Source: CAYOHP01 sp964403795 [NCBI: uncultured bacterium]
Lineage (GTDB): Bacteria; Muiribacteriota; UBA6191; CAZXTJ01
Direction of reading: 5' to 3'
Length of the DNA stretch: 41,849 bases
Assembly (NCBI GenBank): GCA_964403795.1
Contig: CAYOHP010000023.1
Span: forward strand, 1-41,849
In this document: one piece after another, positions 9,641 through 17,937 of the stretch
Numbering within the stretch: position 1 is the first letter of the stretch
Layout: each line of letters starts with the position of its first letter
The notes under the pieces: generated by a model
Told to the model about the DNA's origin: nothing
Seen by the model: only the letters and a program-made list of their open reading frames with translations
Database searches by the model: none
Made by a program: the position numbers and the translations under genes

Positions 9641-11248
9641 GTGCAGACCCTGGATCTCGTCTTCGTGGCGGGCTATTTCCTGCTGGTCGCGCTGGTCGGG
9701 TGGCGGGCAGGCAAGGTGTCGGGAGGCGATTCGAGCTCCTACTTCCTCGCCGGTCGGGGCGCCGGTTGGGGCGTGATCGGGGCGAGCCTCTTCGCCAGCA
9801 ACATCTCCGCCGAGCACTTCATCGGCCTGGCCGGCAGCGGAGCCTCCGGGGGACTGGCGGTCGGCCAGTTCGAGTGGCTGGCCTGCTTCATCCTGCTGCT
9901 CCTGGGCTGGCTCTTCGTGCCCTTCTACCTGCGGACCGGGGTCTTCACCATGCCCGAGTTCCTGGAGAAGCGCTACGGCCGGGCCTGCCGCGTCTACCTG
10001 GCGGTGATCTCGCTCGTGGCCTACGTCTTCACCAAGATCAGCGTGGCGGTCTACGCCGGTGCCCTGGTGCTGAAGACCATCGCCGGCTTCGACCTCTGGA
10101 CCGGGGCCCTCCTCCTGCTCCTCTCCACCGGGGCCTACACCATGTTCGGGGGCCTCCTGGCGGTGCTGTGGACCGACTTCTTCCAGGCCTTCGTCCTGAT
10201 CGGGGGCGGCCTGCTCCTCACCGCCATCGGCCTCGATCGGGTGGGAGGAATCGCGGGCCTGCTGGCGGCCACTCCGCCCTCCCACCTCTCGGTCTGGCTG
10301 CCGGCCGATCATCCCGAGCTGCCCTGGACCGGGATCCTGTTCGGGGCTCCCATCCTGGGCATCTGGTACTGGTGCACCGACCAGATGATCGTCCAGCGGA
10401 CCCTGGCCGCCCACGATATCGAGGAGGCGCGTACCGCCACCCTCTTCGCCGGGTTCCTGAAGATCCTGCCGGTCTTCCTGCTGGTGGTCCCCGGGCTCTG
10501 CGGCAGGATCCTCTTCCCCGAGACCCCGGCGAACCAGATGTACGCCCGGCTCGTCCACGAGCTGCTGCCCGTGGGGGTCAAGGGCTTCGTGGTGGCGGGA
10601 CTGCTGGCGGCCCTCATGAGCTCGCTCTCGAGCGTCTTCAACTCGAGCTCGACCTTGGTGGTCATGGACTTCTACCGGCCCTGGAGACCGGGCGCCTCGG
10701 AGGCGGAACTGGTGAAGGTCGGCCAGTTCTCGACCCTGGTCCTGGTGATCGTGGGGGTCGCCTGGATCCCCTTCGTGGACCGCATGGGCGAGCAGCTCTA
10801 CCTCTACCTCCAGTCGGTCCAGGCCTATGTCTCGCCTCCCATCGCCACCGTGTTCCTGGCCGGGATCCTCTGGCCCCGGGCCAACGCCACCGGGGCGCTG
10901 GCGGCCCTGCTGGTCGGCTTCCTGGTCGGGGGTGCCCGCTTCGTGGCGGAGATCCTGCTGCGGGGAGGGACCGGGCGCGGGACGGTGCTCGAGGCCCTGG
11001 CGGCGCCGAACTTCCTCCACTTCGCGGTCTTCTTGGCCGTGCTCTCGGCGATCGTCCTGGCGGCCGCGAGTCTCGCCACCCCGCCTCCGCCCGAGGCTTC
11101 GGTGGCCTTCCTCCAGGCCGGGGGGAAGGAGGCGGAGGAGTCGGGGGCGAGTCGCAGGAACCGGATCCTCAGCGGGATCCTGGTGGCGATCGTGCTCTGC
11201 CTATGGGTGGTGTTCAGCCCCCTCGGACTGGCCGCGCCCCGCTCCTGA
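9641..11248 (+). CDS. Sodium/solute symporter (SSF family)
   Basis: A 535-residue polytopic membrane transporter. The GTG at 9641 follows a purine-rich GGGGAGGGAGGGGA stretch (9619-9632), and the divergent pseudokinase begins only 42 bp away. The protein shows about 13-14 hydrophobic helices and typical SSF sequences: YFLAGRGAGWGVIGASLFASN with ISAEHFIGLAG in the first helices, TMPEFLEKRYG, and the LLAALMSSLSSVFNSSSTL region corresponding to the sodium-site helix. The overall pattern is nearest to SGLT-like sugar or inositol symporters, but substrate cannot be assigned by eye. Its 3' end overlaps the convergent M48 protease gene by 48 bp. Confidence 0.92.
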   Translation: MQTLDLVFVAGYFLLVALVGWRAGKVSGGDSSSYFLAGRGAGWGVIGASLFASNISAEHFIGLAGSGASGGLAVGQFEWLACFILLLLGWLFVPFYLRTGVFTMPEFLEKRYGRACRVYLAVISLVAYVFTKISVAVYAGALVLKTIAGFDLWTGALLLLLSTGAYTMFGGLLAVLWTDFFQAFVLIGGGLLLTAIGLDRVGGIAGLLAATPPSHLSVWLPADHPELPWTGILFGAPILGIWYWCTDQMIVQRTLAAHDIEEARTATLFAGFLKILPVFLLVVPGLCGRILFPETPANQMYARLVHELLPVGVKGFVVAGLLAALMSSLSSVFNSSSTLVVMDFYRPWRPGASEAELVKVGQFSTLVLVIVGVAWIPFVDRMGEQLYLYLQSVQAYVSPPIATVFLAGILWPRANATGALAALLVGFLVGGARFVAEILLRGGTGRGTVLEALAAPNFLHFAVFLAVLSAIVLAAASLATPPPPEASVAFLQAGGKEAEESGASRRNRILSGILVAIVLCLWVVFSPLGLAAPRS

Positions 11249-12526
11249 TCCGGTGGCGCCTGCACCGGAGGCGGCGGCGGAAGGACGGATCGAGGGGAAG
11301 CGCAGCGGGTCCCCGGTCACCCAGGGCCGGTAGCGGTTGCATGTGTCGATGCGTTCCGCCAGGCTCGGATGGGACGAGCGGAAGATGCGGAAGACCGGAC
11401 CGGGATTCGGGTGCGAGAGGTTCTGCTGCTGCAGGGCCAGGAAACCCAGGGCACCGGACCGGTTGTCCCGGGTGAGTTCCAGGGCGAAGAGGTCGGCCTC
11501 CCTCTCGAGCGATCGACTCACCCCGTTGGCAAGGGGCAGCCCTGCGAGGAACACCAGCTGGTACACGACCAGGAGGAGGGGCCAGGCCGCGGGCGTCTCG
11601 AGGCGGGAGACTCCCCACCGGACGCCGGGACCCGCCAGCAGGCGACGGGCCCCGAGGTCGACCAGGCCGAGACCGACGAGGACGCCCAGGAAACCGGCCA
11701 GGATCCCCTGCCCGATGTGGCCGAGCGCGTAGTGGCCGATCTCGTGGCCCATCACGAACTCGACCTGCTCCGCGGGGAGCCGCGTCAGCAGGGTGTCCCA
11801 CAGGACGATGCGGTGGGATCCCATGACGCCCGTGACGTAGGCGTTCACCTGCTTGGTGTCCCGGCTCTTGTCGACCTCGAAGACCCGGTCCCCGCCGATC
11901 CCGGCCCGGTCGGCCAGGGTGAGGATCCGGGTCTCGAGGGCCGGGTCCCGCAGGGGGCGGAAGGTGTGGAAGAGCGGATCGATGAAGATCGGCCAGACCA
12001 GCATGGCGAGGATCTCCAGCGGCAGGAAGGCCAGGGCAGCCCATGCCCACCACCGGCCCGGGCTCCAGGCCAGGAGGCCGTGGATCACCAGGGCGGCCAC
12101 CGCCAGCACCGCGAGCTCGACTCCCAGCGACTTCATCGAGAGTTCCAACCAGCGGGCCGGATCCTGGTTCGAGAGCCCATAGGCATGGGGCCGGACGAAG
12201 CCGACGCACCAGGCGAGCGGCCGGGAGACGAGCCAGCAGCCGGCGGTGTAGATCGCCACGAAAGCCACCAGGCGGAGACGAGGGGACCCGATCCGGGTCG
12301 CCAGCCGGTCCTCGAGTCCTCGGGCCAGGCCCCAGGCCAGGAAGGTGATCGGCAGGAGCAGGTTCCAGGCCTGGACCAGGATCCAGAGCAGGTTGCCTTC
12401 CCGGTAGTAGCGCAGGGTGGTCTCGTCGGGGACCGGGATGGGGACCGGGGCCGCTTCCCCGGCCAGCACCCCGGCGACCGCCAGCCCGGCGAGGACCGGA
12501 AGCCAGAGCCTCGCACCGATCCTCAC
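11201..12526 (-). CDS. M48-family (Ste24/CaaX protease-like) integral membrane zinc metalloprotease
   Basis: A 441-residue polytopic protease. The GTG start (12526) overlaps the upstream kinase stop as GTGA, implying coupled translation. It has a cleavable-looking first hydrophobic segment (8-22), several membrane helices, and the Ste24 N-domain motif HAYGLSNQDPARW (114-126). The zinc site is HEIGH (261-265); the third ligand is probably Glu341 in the EREAD motif (341-345). The segment VNAYVTGVMGSHRIVLWDTLL is the conserved strand before the active site. The last 30 residues are low complexity. Bacterial Ste24-like enzymes act in membrane-protein quality control; prenyl-protein processing is not expected in bacteria. 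Being the last gene of a pilin/kinase operon is unusual and suggests a role in processing or turnover of that system. Confidence 0.9.
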   Translation of the reverse strand: MRIGARLWLPVLAGLAVAGVLAGEAAPVPIPVPDETTLRYYREGNLLWILVQAWNLLLPITFLAWGLARGLEDRLATRIGSPRLRLVAFVAIYTAGCWLVSRPLAWCVGFVRPHAYGLSNQDPARWLELSMKSLGVELAVLAVAALVIHGLLAWSPGRWWAWAALAFLPLEILAMLVWPIFIDPLFHTFRPLRDPALETRILTLADRAGIGGDRVFEVDKSRDTKQVNAYVTGVMGSHRIVLWDTLLTRLPAEQVEFVMGHEIGHYALGHIGQGILAGFLGVLVGLGLVDLGARRLLAGPGVRWGVSRLETPAAWPLLLVVYQLVFLAGLPLANGVSRSLEREADLFALELTRDNRSGALGFLALQQQNLSHPNPGPVFRIFRSSHPSLAERIDTCNRYRPWVTGDPLRFPSIRPSAAASGAGATGSGAGRGQSEGAEHHP

Positions 12527-14859
12527 CGGAGCACGATCCTGGCTCCCAGCAGCGAGGTCGCTTCCCCCAGCGGGATCCCGTGGGGCGGCCGGGGCTCCAA
12601 CCGGAGGCGCCGCTCCCCGTTCGCCAGGAGTCCGGCCGGGAGGGTGGCTTCGAGGTGGACCGCCCCGTCCCGCGAGGCGCGGGCGCGCGGCTCCTCGGCA
12701 TTGGTCCCGAACCGGTAGCTGCCGGGTCGTCGCAGCGAGGTCGCGAACCGGGTGCCCACGAAGACGTCCACGATCGCACCCGGATGGAGGTTCCCGAACG
12801 AGAAGGCCAGGGTCACCTCCCGGGCACCCGCGAGCTCCTTCTCGTCGAGCTCGAGCCGGGTCGTCACCGCGCTCCGGGTCTGGAGACCGATGCCCTGCAA
12901 CAGCCGGGAGTATCCGCTGACGATCCCCTGGGGCAGGAGGGCGACCCTCGGCAGGGCGAGCTCCCGGACCGGGCCACCGGCAGCCGGCAGGGCGTCCCGC
13001 CGAGCCACCCGGGACCAGCCATCGAGGAGCCGGACGAGGCGCGGCTCCCGCTCCGTCTCCATGTACCAGAGCAGGCTCTCGAAATCGCCGAGCCGGGAGA
13101 TCTCGCGGGCGAAGTCCTCCCGTTCCCCGAGCGGGCTCGCCGGGTCGGCCAGCAGGTCGGAGACGAGGGCCGGTTCGAGCAGCGGGTCGAGGTCGATGCC
13201 GGAGGAGTCCATGGCTTCCAGGAGGAAGCTCCCTTGGCCGACCCGGAGGCGCTGCTGGTGGAAGAGGTCGGCCAGCAGCGGGAGGTAGCGGTCCCGGATC
13301 CGGCCGACCAGGTGCTCCCGCAGGCCGCGGGCCCCGTGGAAGGATCGGGGGTCGAGCAGGATCTCCCGGACCTCCCCGGTGGCGTGGTGCAGCGACAGGC
13401 GTGCCTCCAGGCAGGAGGCCGCCACCGGGATTCCCGCCAGTTCCAGGGTATGGGACCTGGCCCGCTCCGGGGATGCCGCCTTGCGCTCGCCGTCCGGATA
13501 GAGGACCACCAGCCGAGCCTCGACCTCGTCGGGGGACTCCACGGCCAACGCGCGGCGCGACCCGGAGAGGTAGGCGAGGTTCTTGGAGATGACGTTCCCG
13601 GGCCGGGGAGAGGGACGGTGGATGCCCTCGGCCCGGATGCCCCCCCGCGGGTCGAGGATCGACCAGGCCCAGGCCGTGGTCCCGGGGAGCAGGGTCGCCA
13701 GCCGGTGGTGGCGGGTGGGACGTCGCGACTCGATCACCACCGGGGGGGTGCCGTCCTCGGGGACCAGTCGCAAGGTCGAGGGAACCGGCCTGCCGGTCCG
13801 CCACTCGAGCGCCAGGGAGGAAGGGCCGGTCGCGACCGAGAGACCCTGGACCTGCTCTCCCGGGAACGGGGCTCCCCCCAGGAACCAGGCCGAGGCCACG
13901 GCCACGCAGGCCAGGATCGCCAGCGCCTGCGGCAGCGGCAGGCCGCCCGGGGCGTGGCCGGGGGTGGGTGTCATCGGACCAGGATCTGGGGGGTGCTCCC
14001 TGCCTTCCCCCACGAGAGCGTCGAGCGCGGCCAGGGCGGAAGCGGCGTCGACGGGTCGGGCACCGGGATCGGGAGCCGTCAGGCGGGCCAGGAACCCGGA
14101 CAGCGAACCGGGCTGGTCCGGACGGTCCGGCAAGGGGGGCGGCGGCAGGAGCGGCCTCAGGGTGGACCCGGGGAGGGCGTTGCCGACCTGGGCCGGGGTT
14201 CCCGAAGCGGCAGCGTGGAGCAGGATCCCGAGGAGGTAGAGATCGCCGCGGACGTCGCTCGGTTTGCCCGCGAGCACTTCGGGAGGGACCAGCCGGGTTG
14301 CGCCGCGGGCGTCGCCCTGGGAGGTGATGCGGTCCCAGTCCTCGCCGTGGACCAGGCCGAAGTCGACCAGCCGGAAGCGGCCGGCGGCATCGTGCATGAC
14401 GACCTGGGGCGAGAGGTCGCGTACCACCAGGCCGGCGCGGTGGAGGATCTCCAGGGAGGCGAGGAGTTCGCGGGCCAGGCGTTCGGTCTCCGACCGAGGC
14501 CAGGCGGGCTTGCCCGAGCCGATCAGGCGGTCGAGGGTCTCGCCCTCGATCCACTCGGTGGCGTACCAGGGCGGTTCGCCGTCGGGATCCCCGGCCAGCA
14601 GCTGGGGGAGCCCGGGATGGCGGAGGGTGCGCAGCACCGCCAGTTCGCGGCGGAATCGCTCCCGCCAGGTGGCGCTCCCCGCCAGGGCCGAGGGGAGGAG
14701 TTTCAAGCGGACGGTGCGGTCGAGGTCGAGCTGGCGTCCCCGGAAGACCCACCCGGTCGGCAGCCGCACCACGGGCTCCCCGAGCTCGAAGCCGTCGAGG
14801 GAAACCCCCGAGTAGCTCGTCGGGTCGTCGGCGAGGAGGGGCCGTGGGGTGGGACTCAA
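12523..14859 (-). CDS. Transmembrane kinase-like protein with degenerate catalytic loop
   Basis: A 778-residue protein in the pilin-like operon. The TTG start (14859) overlaps the stop of the PilW-like gene as TTGA. The kinase-like domain (about 24-285) retains the VAIK-type Lys53 (VRLK), Glu72 and DFG (166-168). It has no Gly-rich loop (RLPTGWVF), HRD is VRD (146-148), the catalytic-loop Lys is Ser150 and the metal-binding Asn is Val153. Activity is therefore doubtful. One transmembrane helix (about 308-328) leads to an outer region of about 450 residues with Ig/FN3-like beta segments then helices, resembling the ectodomain of the kinase at 6315-8801. Probably a membrane receptor or scaffold coupling the envelope pilin-like proteins to the cytoplasm. 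Confidence 0.85.
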   Translation of the reverse strand: MSPTPRPLLADDPTSYSGVSLDGFELGEPVVRLPTGWVFRGRQLDLDRTVRLKLLPSALAGSATWRERFRRELAVLRTLRHPGLPQLLAGDPDGEPPWYATEWIEGETLDRLIGSGKPAWPRSETERLARELLASLEILHRAGLVVRDLSPQVVMHDAAGRFRLVDFGLVHGEDWDRITSQGDARGATRLVPPEVLAGKPSDVRGDLYLLGILLHAAASGTPAQVGNALPGSTLRPLLPPPPLPDRPDQPGSLSGFLARLTAPDPGARPVDAASALAALDALVGEGREHPPDPGPMTPTPGHAPGGLPLPQALAILACVAVASAWFLGGAPFPGEQVQGLSVATGPSSLALEWRTGRPVPSTLRLVPEDGTPPVVIESRRPTRHHRLATLLPGTTAWAWSILDPRGGIRAEGIHRPSPRPGNVISKNLAYLSGSRRALAVESPDEVEARLVVLYPDGERKAASPERARSHTLELAGIPVAASCLEARLSLHHATGEVREILLDPRSFHGARGLREHLVGRIRDRYLPLLADLFHQQRLRVGQGSFLLEAMDSSGIDLDPLLEPALVSDLLADPASPLGEREDFAREISRLGDFESLLWYMETEREPRLVRLLDGWSRVARRDALPAAGGPVRELALPRVALLPQGIVSGYSRLLQGIGLQTRSAVTTRLELDEKELAGAREVTLAFSFGNLHPGAIVDVFVGTRFATSLRRPGSYRFGTNAEEPRARASRDGAVHLEATLPAGLLANGERRLRLEPRPPHGIPLGEATSLLGARIVLR

Positions 14860-15443
14860 GGTCGGGGCTCGTGGAGGAATGTATACCCTCGCGGCTTGCC
14901 CAGGGCATAGCCCGGGAGCCGGATCTCCAGCCGCACCACGGTCCGCGGGTCGTCCTCGTCGCCGCCCCCGGGCGCCGGCACCGGGACCCGGGCGTCGGGC
15001 AGCGGACGGGCCACCAGGCCCAGGCGCAGGCCATCAGGGTCGGCGGGGTCGTTGCCGGGGAGCAACTCGAAGTCGACCTGGGCGGGGAGCAGGAGCTCGT
15101 CGGCCGCGGCCCCGGGGGCCCGGCGGGTCACGGTCCCCGTGGCGCTCGCCTGGTAGACGACCTCGGGGTGCCCGGGGGACATCTGCTCGATCCGGAGCCG
15201 GCGCCCCTGGTCCTCGACCACCGGCTTCCTGCGGGCCTCGTGGAGGTCCCGGACCAGCCGCCGCTCCACCGCCCTGAGCGCCGAGGAGGCCGCCATGCGG
15301 GCCTGTTGGATGCGGTGGGGACGGTTGCCGAGCCGACCGGAGAAGGCCAGCACCGAGAGCAGCAGGGTCGCCACCGCGATCGAGACCAGGACCTCGGTCA
15401 GGCCGAAGCCGGCGCGGAGAGCGGTGCGGCGGGGACGGCTCAT
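14856..15443 (-). CDS. PilW/GspJ-like minor pseudopilin
   Basis: A 195-residue protein with a class III signal peptide: basic head, then AGFGLTEVLVSIAVATLLL. A prepilin peptidase would cut after Gly12, leaving Phe1 and the conserved Glu5 (Glu17 of the precursor), followed by a hydrophobic N-terminal helix. The C-terminal part is beta-rich, without an obvious catalytic motif. The ATG (15443) overlaps the stop of the preceding PilV-like gene as ATGA, and its own stop overlaps the kinase-like start. Minor pilins of this type prime assembly of type IV pili or type II secretion pseudopili. No pilus motor ATPase is in the window, so assembly genes must be elsewhere. Confidence 0.75.
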   Translation of the reverse strand: MSRPRRTALRAGFGLTEVLVSIAVATLLLSVLAFSGRLGNRPHRIQQARMAASSALRAVERRLVRDLHEARRKPVVEDQGRRLRIEQMSPGHPEVVYQASATGTVTRRAPGAAADELLLPAQVDFELLPGNDPADPDGLRLGLVARPLPDARVPVPAPGGGDEDDPRTVVRLEIRLPGYALGKPRGYTFLHEPRP

Positions 15444-15934
15444 CGGGTGATCCCGTCGTGCTCGAAGGTATGGCCCCGGTTGGCGAGCACCCGGGTGAGG
15501 ACGACTTCGCGGCTCGGGTCGCCCGGGGCCGCGAACTCGCCGGAGAGCTGGTAGCGGACCCGCACCGTGGCCTTCTGCAGCCGGCGGTCGGTGGCGGTGC
15601 CGGCGGTGCCGGTGATCTCGATCCGGCGAGCGAGCCGTCCGGTCTCGAGCTCGGAAGAGCTGGGGAGCCGGGAAGCGGAGCGCTGGGGTCCCGAGGGCGC
15701 GTCGTCGCGCAGGGTGAGGAGGTCCTCGAAGGGCATGGCCTCGAGGGCCAGCAGGGTCTGGCGGGCCAGGGCCTCGGCCTGGATCCGGCCTTCCAGGGCG
15801 CGCGAGCCGCGGGCCTGGCTGGCGATCCCGGCGAGCAGCGGGACCAGGGCGGTCAGGGCCAGGCCGGCGGCGAAGGTGACCTCGACCAGCGAGGTTCCCT
15901 GGCGACGAGTCGGGCGGCTGGGGTGGTGCGACAT
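15440..15934 (-). CDS. PilV/GspI-like minor pseudopilin
   Basis: A 164-residue pseudopilin. The ATG at 15934 has a strong GAAAGGAAGG ribosome-binding sequence. The precursor has RRQGTSLVEVTFAAGLAL: predicted cleavage after Gly13 leaves Glu at mature position 5 (Glu18), then a hydrophobic helix to about residue 36. The next segment (ALEGRIQAEALARQTLLALEAMPFEDL) is helical, like the extended N-terminal helix of PilV/GspI proteins. The rest is beta-strand rich. It lies 27 bp downstream of the PilX-like gene and overlaps the PilW-like gene, giving the order PilX-PilV-PilW. Confidence 0.75.
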   Translation of the reverse strand: MSHHPSRPTRRQGTSLVEVTFAAGLALTALVPLLAGIASQARGSRALEGRIQAEALARQTLLALEAMPFEDLLTLRDDAPSGPQRSASRLPSSSELETGRLARRIEITGTAGTATDRRLQKATVRVRYQLSGEFAAPGDPSREVVLTRVLANRGHTFEHDGITR

Positions 15935-15961
15935 CGGATGCCTTCCTTTCCTCGGGGTCGT

Positions 15962-17767
15962 TCAGTCGATCCGGAACTGGCGGGTGAGAGGCACCGGGGA
16001 GACCGCCACCAGCACGTGACCCTCACGGTACTCGGCGATCCCGGTCCGGCCGTGGAACCGGTGGGTCGGACCCTCGTCGGGGAGGACCTCGAGCCGGGCG
16101 GCGGCGAAGCCCTCCCAGGTCGGGGGCACCGCCTGGGCGTAGAGGGAGCCGCGGATCACCGGGTTGCCCGCGAACCGGACGGTGCCCCGGCAGTGGAGGG
16201 CCGCCTGGACCTCGCCCTCGATCCGCATGTCGCCGCCCGAGAGGACCACGGCTCGGCTCCGGTCCTCCGGGTCGACCGAGTCCGAGGCACAGGGCCGGAA
16301 GTCCCGGAGCGAGACGTCGCCGGTCACCACCAGGGTGAAGCGACCCGCCAGCCCGTGTGCGAAGCCTTCGAGTTGAAGTTCGGCCTCGGGACCCGGGGGG
16401 TTCTCCACCAGCACCACCCCGTTCAACGGTCGGATGGTGCTGGCGAGTTCGGCGAGCGCCGCCGACAGCTCGGCCGAGGTGGAGCCCCGGATCCGGAAGT
16501 GGCACTTGTCCCGCCAGAAGCCCGGGGTCAAGGTCTCCCAGTGGGCCTGGAAGGTCCGGGGATCGAAGACCTCGACGCCCAGCCGCTCGGGCTCGGCGTA
16601 CACCCCGAGGGCCTGGTCGTAGGCGCCCCAGGTCTCGCCGGCCCGGGCCGCCCAGTCGCCGGCCGCGGCCTCGACCCGACCCAGGGCCGCCTCCAGGCCC
16701 CCGGTGCCCGAGAGGGGAGCTGCGGCCAGGGCGGTGGCGGCATCGCCCACTCCGGAGAGGGCGTCGGAGAGGGCCGCGTCGGAGGCCTCCATCGCCTCCT
16801 CCCGGTCGGTGATCCGGTCGCGGGCGGTGCGGATCCCGTTCACGATGTCCAGGGCGCCGAGCGGGAGCCCGGTGTCGCGGATATCGTGGGGGAAGACCAC
16901 CAGGGCCTGGGAGCCGACCAGGCCCGCGCCGGAGGCCGGCGACCGGGTCGGCTGGACCGGCGGGCGATCCCGGTCGAGGCGCTCGATCGCCCGGTCCAGG
17001 GCCGAGAGGTCGAGGCCCGGCACGGGCGCCAGGACGTTCCTGGCAGAGCGGAGCTTGGCCACCTGCTCGTCGTGGTGGCGGACCCGGATCCGGAACATCT
17101 CCCGCTTGAACTCGATGATCTCGGCGTCCCGCCGGTCGCCCACCAGGCTCGCGGGCTGCTGGATCACCAGGGCGAAGCGGTCGAACGGCGTCGGGACGGT
17201 GTTGGCCGAGAGCGAGTAGGCCCAGGTCGACTCGAGGACCAGCCGGGGCAAGATCCCCTCCCGGTCCTCGACCGCCACCTCGGTGCGGAGCTCGCCGGTG
17301 CGGAACCAGTCCCGGTGGCCGGGGCCGCTGGGGGAAGCGGGACGGCGGATCACCATCTGGACCCGGTCGCCGACCACCCGGTAGCGGGCATCGGGATCGA
17401 GGTCGCGGAGCGCTTCCGGTCCGAAGGCCTGGGACAGGTCGGCGATCGAGAGGTCGTAGCGGACCGCGGGGTCGGGGAAGGCCGGATCGAGCAGCCGGTC
17501 GCGGAAGGTGGTCGAGAGCGGGAGCCCGGTGCCGGCCAGGCTCGGCCCGCCGTCCCGGTTGGAGTGCTGCTGGAGCACCGCGGTCGCCATCGCCAGCAGG
17601 TCCTCGGCGAAGCGCCGCATGTCCTCGGCCCGAACCGAGCGTCCGGCCTGGCGGGCGGTGCCGGTCTGCAGCAGCCAGCCGGCGGTGACCGAGGCCCCCA
17701 GGGCCAAGAGCACCATCACGGTCGCCATCAGCACGGTCCCGAAGCCCGACCTCTTCGACCTCGCCAT
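15962..17767 (-). CDS. PilX-like envelope protein heading the pilin operon
   Basis: A 601-residue protein. The ATG at 17767 is chosen over longer frames because it has GGGAGG just upstream and begins the membrane segment at once (MARSKRSGFGTVLMATVMVLLALG). The N-terminus resembles class III signals of PilX proteins: a Gly8-Phe9 junction and a hydrophobic helix 9-33, but no Glu at +5, which is common for PilX-like proteins. It is much longer than classical PilX (about 200 residues). The remainder alternates helical, Ala-rich parts (about 250-420) with a C-terminal beta-repeat-like part (GGDMRIEGEVQAALHCRGTVRF) that looks like a beta-helix or bactofilin-like stretch. It is probably exported. 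A -24/-12 promoter-like sequence ends about 30 bp upstream of the start. Confidence 0.7.
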   Translation of the reverse strand: MARSKRSGFGTVLMATVMVLLALGASVTAGWLLQTGTARQAGRSVRAEDMRRFAEDLLAMATAVLQQHSNRDGGPSLAGTGLPLSTTFRDRLLDPAFPDPAVRYDLSIADLSQAFGPEALRDLDPDARYRVVGDRVQMVIRRPASPSGPGHRDWFRTGELRTEVAVEDREGILPRLVLESTWAYSLSANTVPTPFDRFALVIQQPASLVGDRRDAEIIEFKREMFRIRVRHHDEQVAKLRSARNVLAPVPGLDLSALDRAIERLDRDRPPVQPTRSPASGAGLVGSQALVVFPHDIRDTGLPLGALDIVNGIRTARDRITDREEAMEASDAALSDALSGVGDAATALAAAPLSGTGGLEAALGRVEAAAGDWAARAGETWGAYDQALGVYAEPERLGVEVFDPRTFQAHWETLTPGFWRDKCHFRIRGSTSAELSAALAELASTIRPLNGVVLVENPPGPEAELQLEGFAHGLAGRFTLVVTGDVSLRDFRPCASDSVDPEDRSRAVVLSGGDMRIEGEVQAALHCRGTVRFAGNPVIRGSLYAQAVPPTWEGFAAARLEVLPDEGPTHRFHGRTGIAEYREGHVLVAVSPVPLTRQFRID

Positions 17768-17792
17768 GCGATCCTCCCTCGCTCGGGATGCT

Positions 17793-17860
17793 GAAAAGCG
17801 AAAGCCGTGCCCGTCCCGGGAATGCGGCTCCAGGAGCGGCACTCTCCGGGACGGACACGG
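17793..17860 (-). terminator. Rho-independent terminator-like hairpin after the coiled-coil gene
   Basis: The arms 17845-17860 and 17805-17820 pair over 16 positions, with two G-U type pairs and the rest Watson-Crick, around a 24-nt loop. On the minus strand the stem is followed by CTTTCGCTTTTC, a T-rich tail. It lies 78 bp after the stop at 17938 and directly before the pilX-like start, so it could separate the two units. The downstream arm coincides with a -24/-12 promoter sequence. Confidence 0.6.
17797..17812 (-). promoter_or_regulatory. Candidate sigma-54 (-24/-12) promoter of the pilX-like operon
   Basis: On the minus strand the sequence reads GGGCACGGCTTTCGCT. Compared with TGGCACG-N4-TTGCW, the GGCACG block is perfect, the GG and GC are separated by the required 10 nt (GG at 17811-17810, GC at 17799-17798), and TTGC reads TCGC. 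A start point near 17786 would leave a leader of about 20 nt carrying the GGGAGG ribosome site. It overlaps one arm of a hairpin. Confidence 0.5.
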
Positions 17861-17937
17861 GATGTGGAGACCAGGGGTGACAGTCCCTGTCGCCACCACT
17901 TCCCAGCGTCGGGGGAAGGCGGGAAGGAGGTATCTCG

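Noticed and set aside
15458-17794. Plus-strand open frame of 778 codons opposite the PilV- and PilX-like genes.
   Set aside because: Antisense shadow without recognisable domain or ribosome site; the minus-strand frames have pilin signals and coupled starts.
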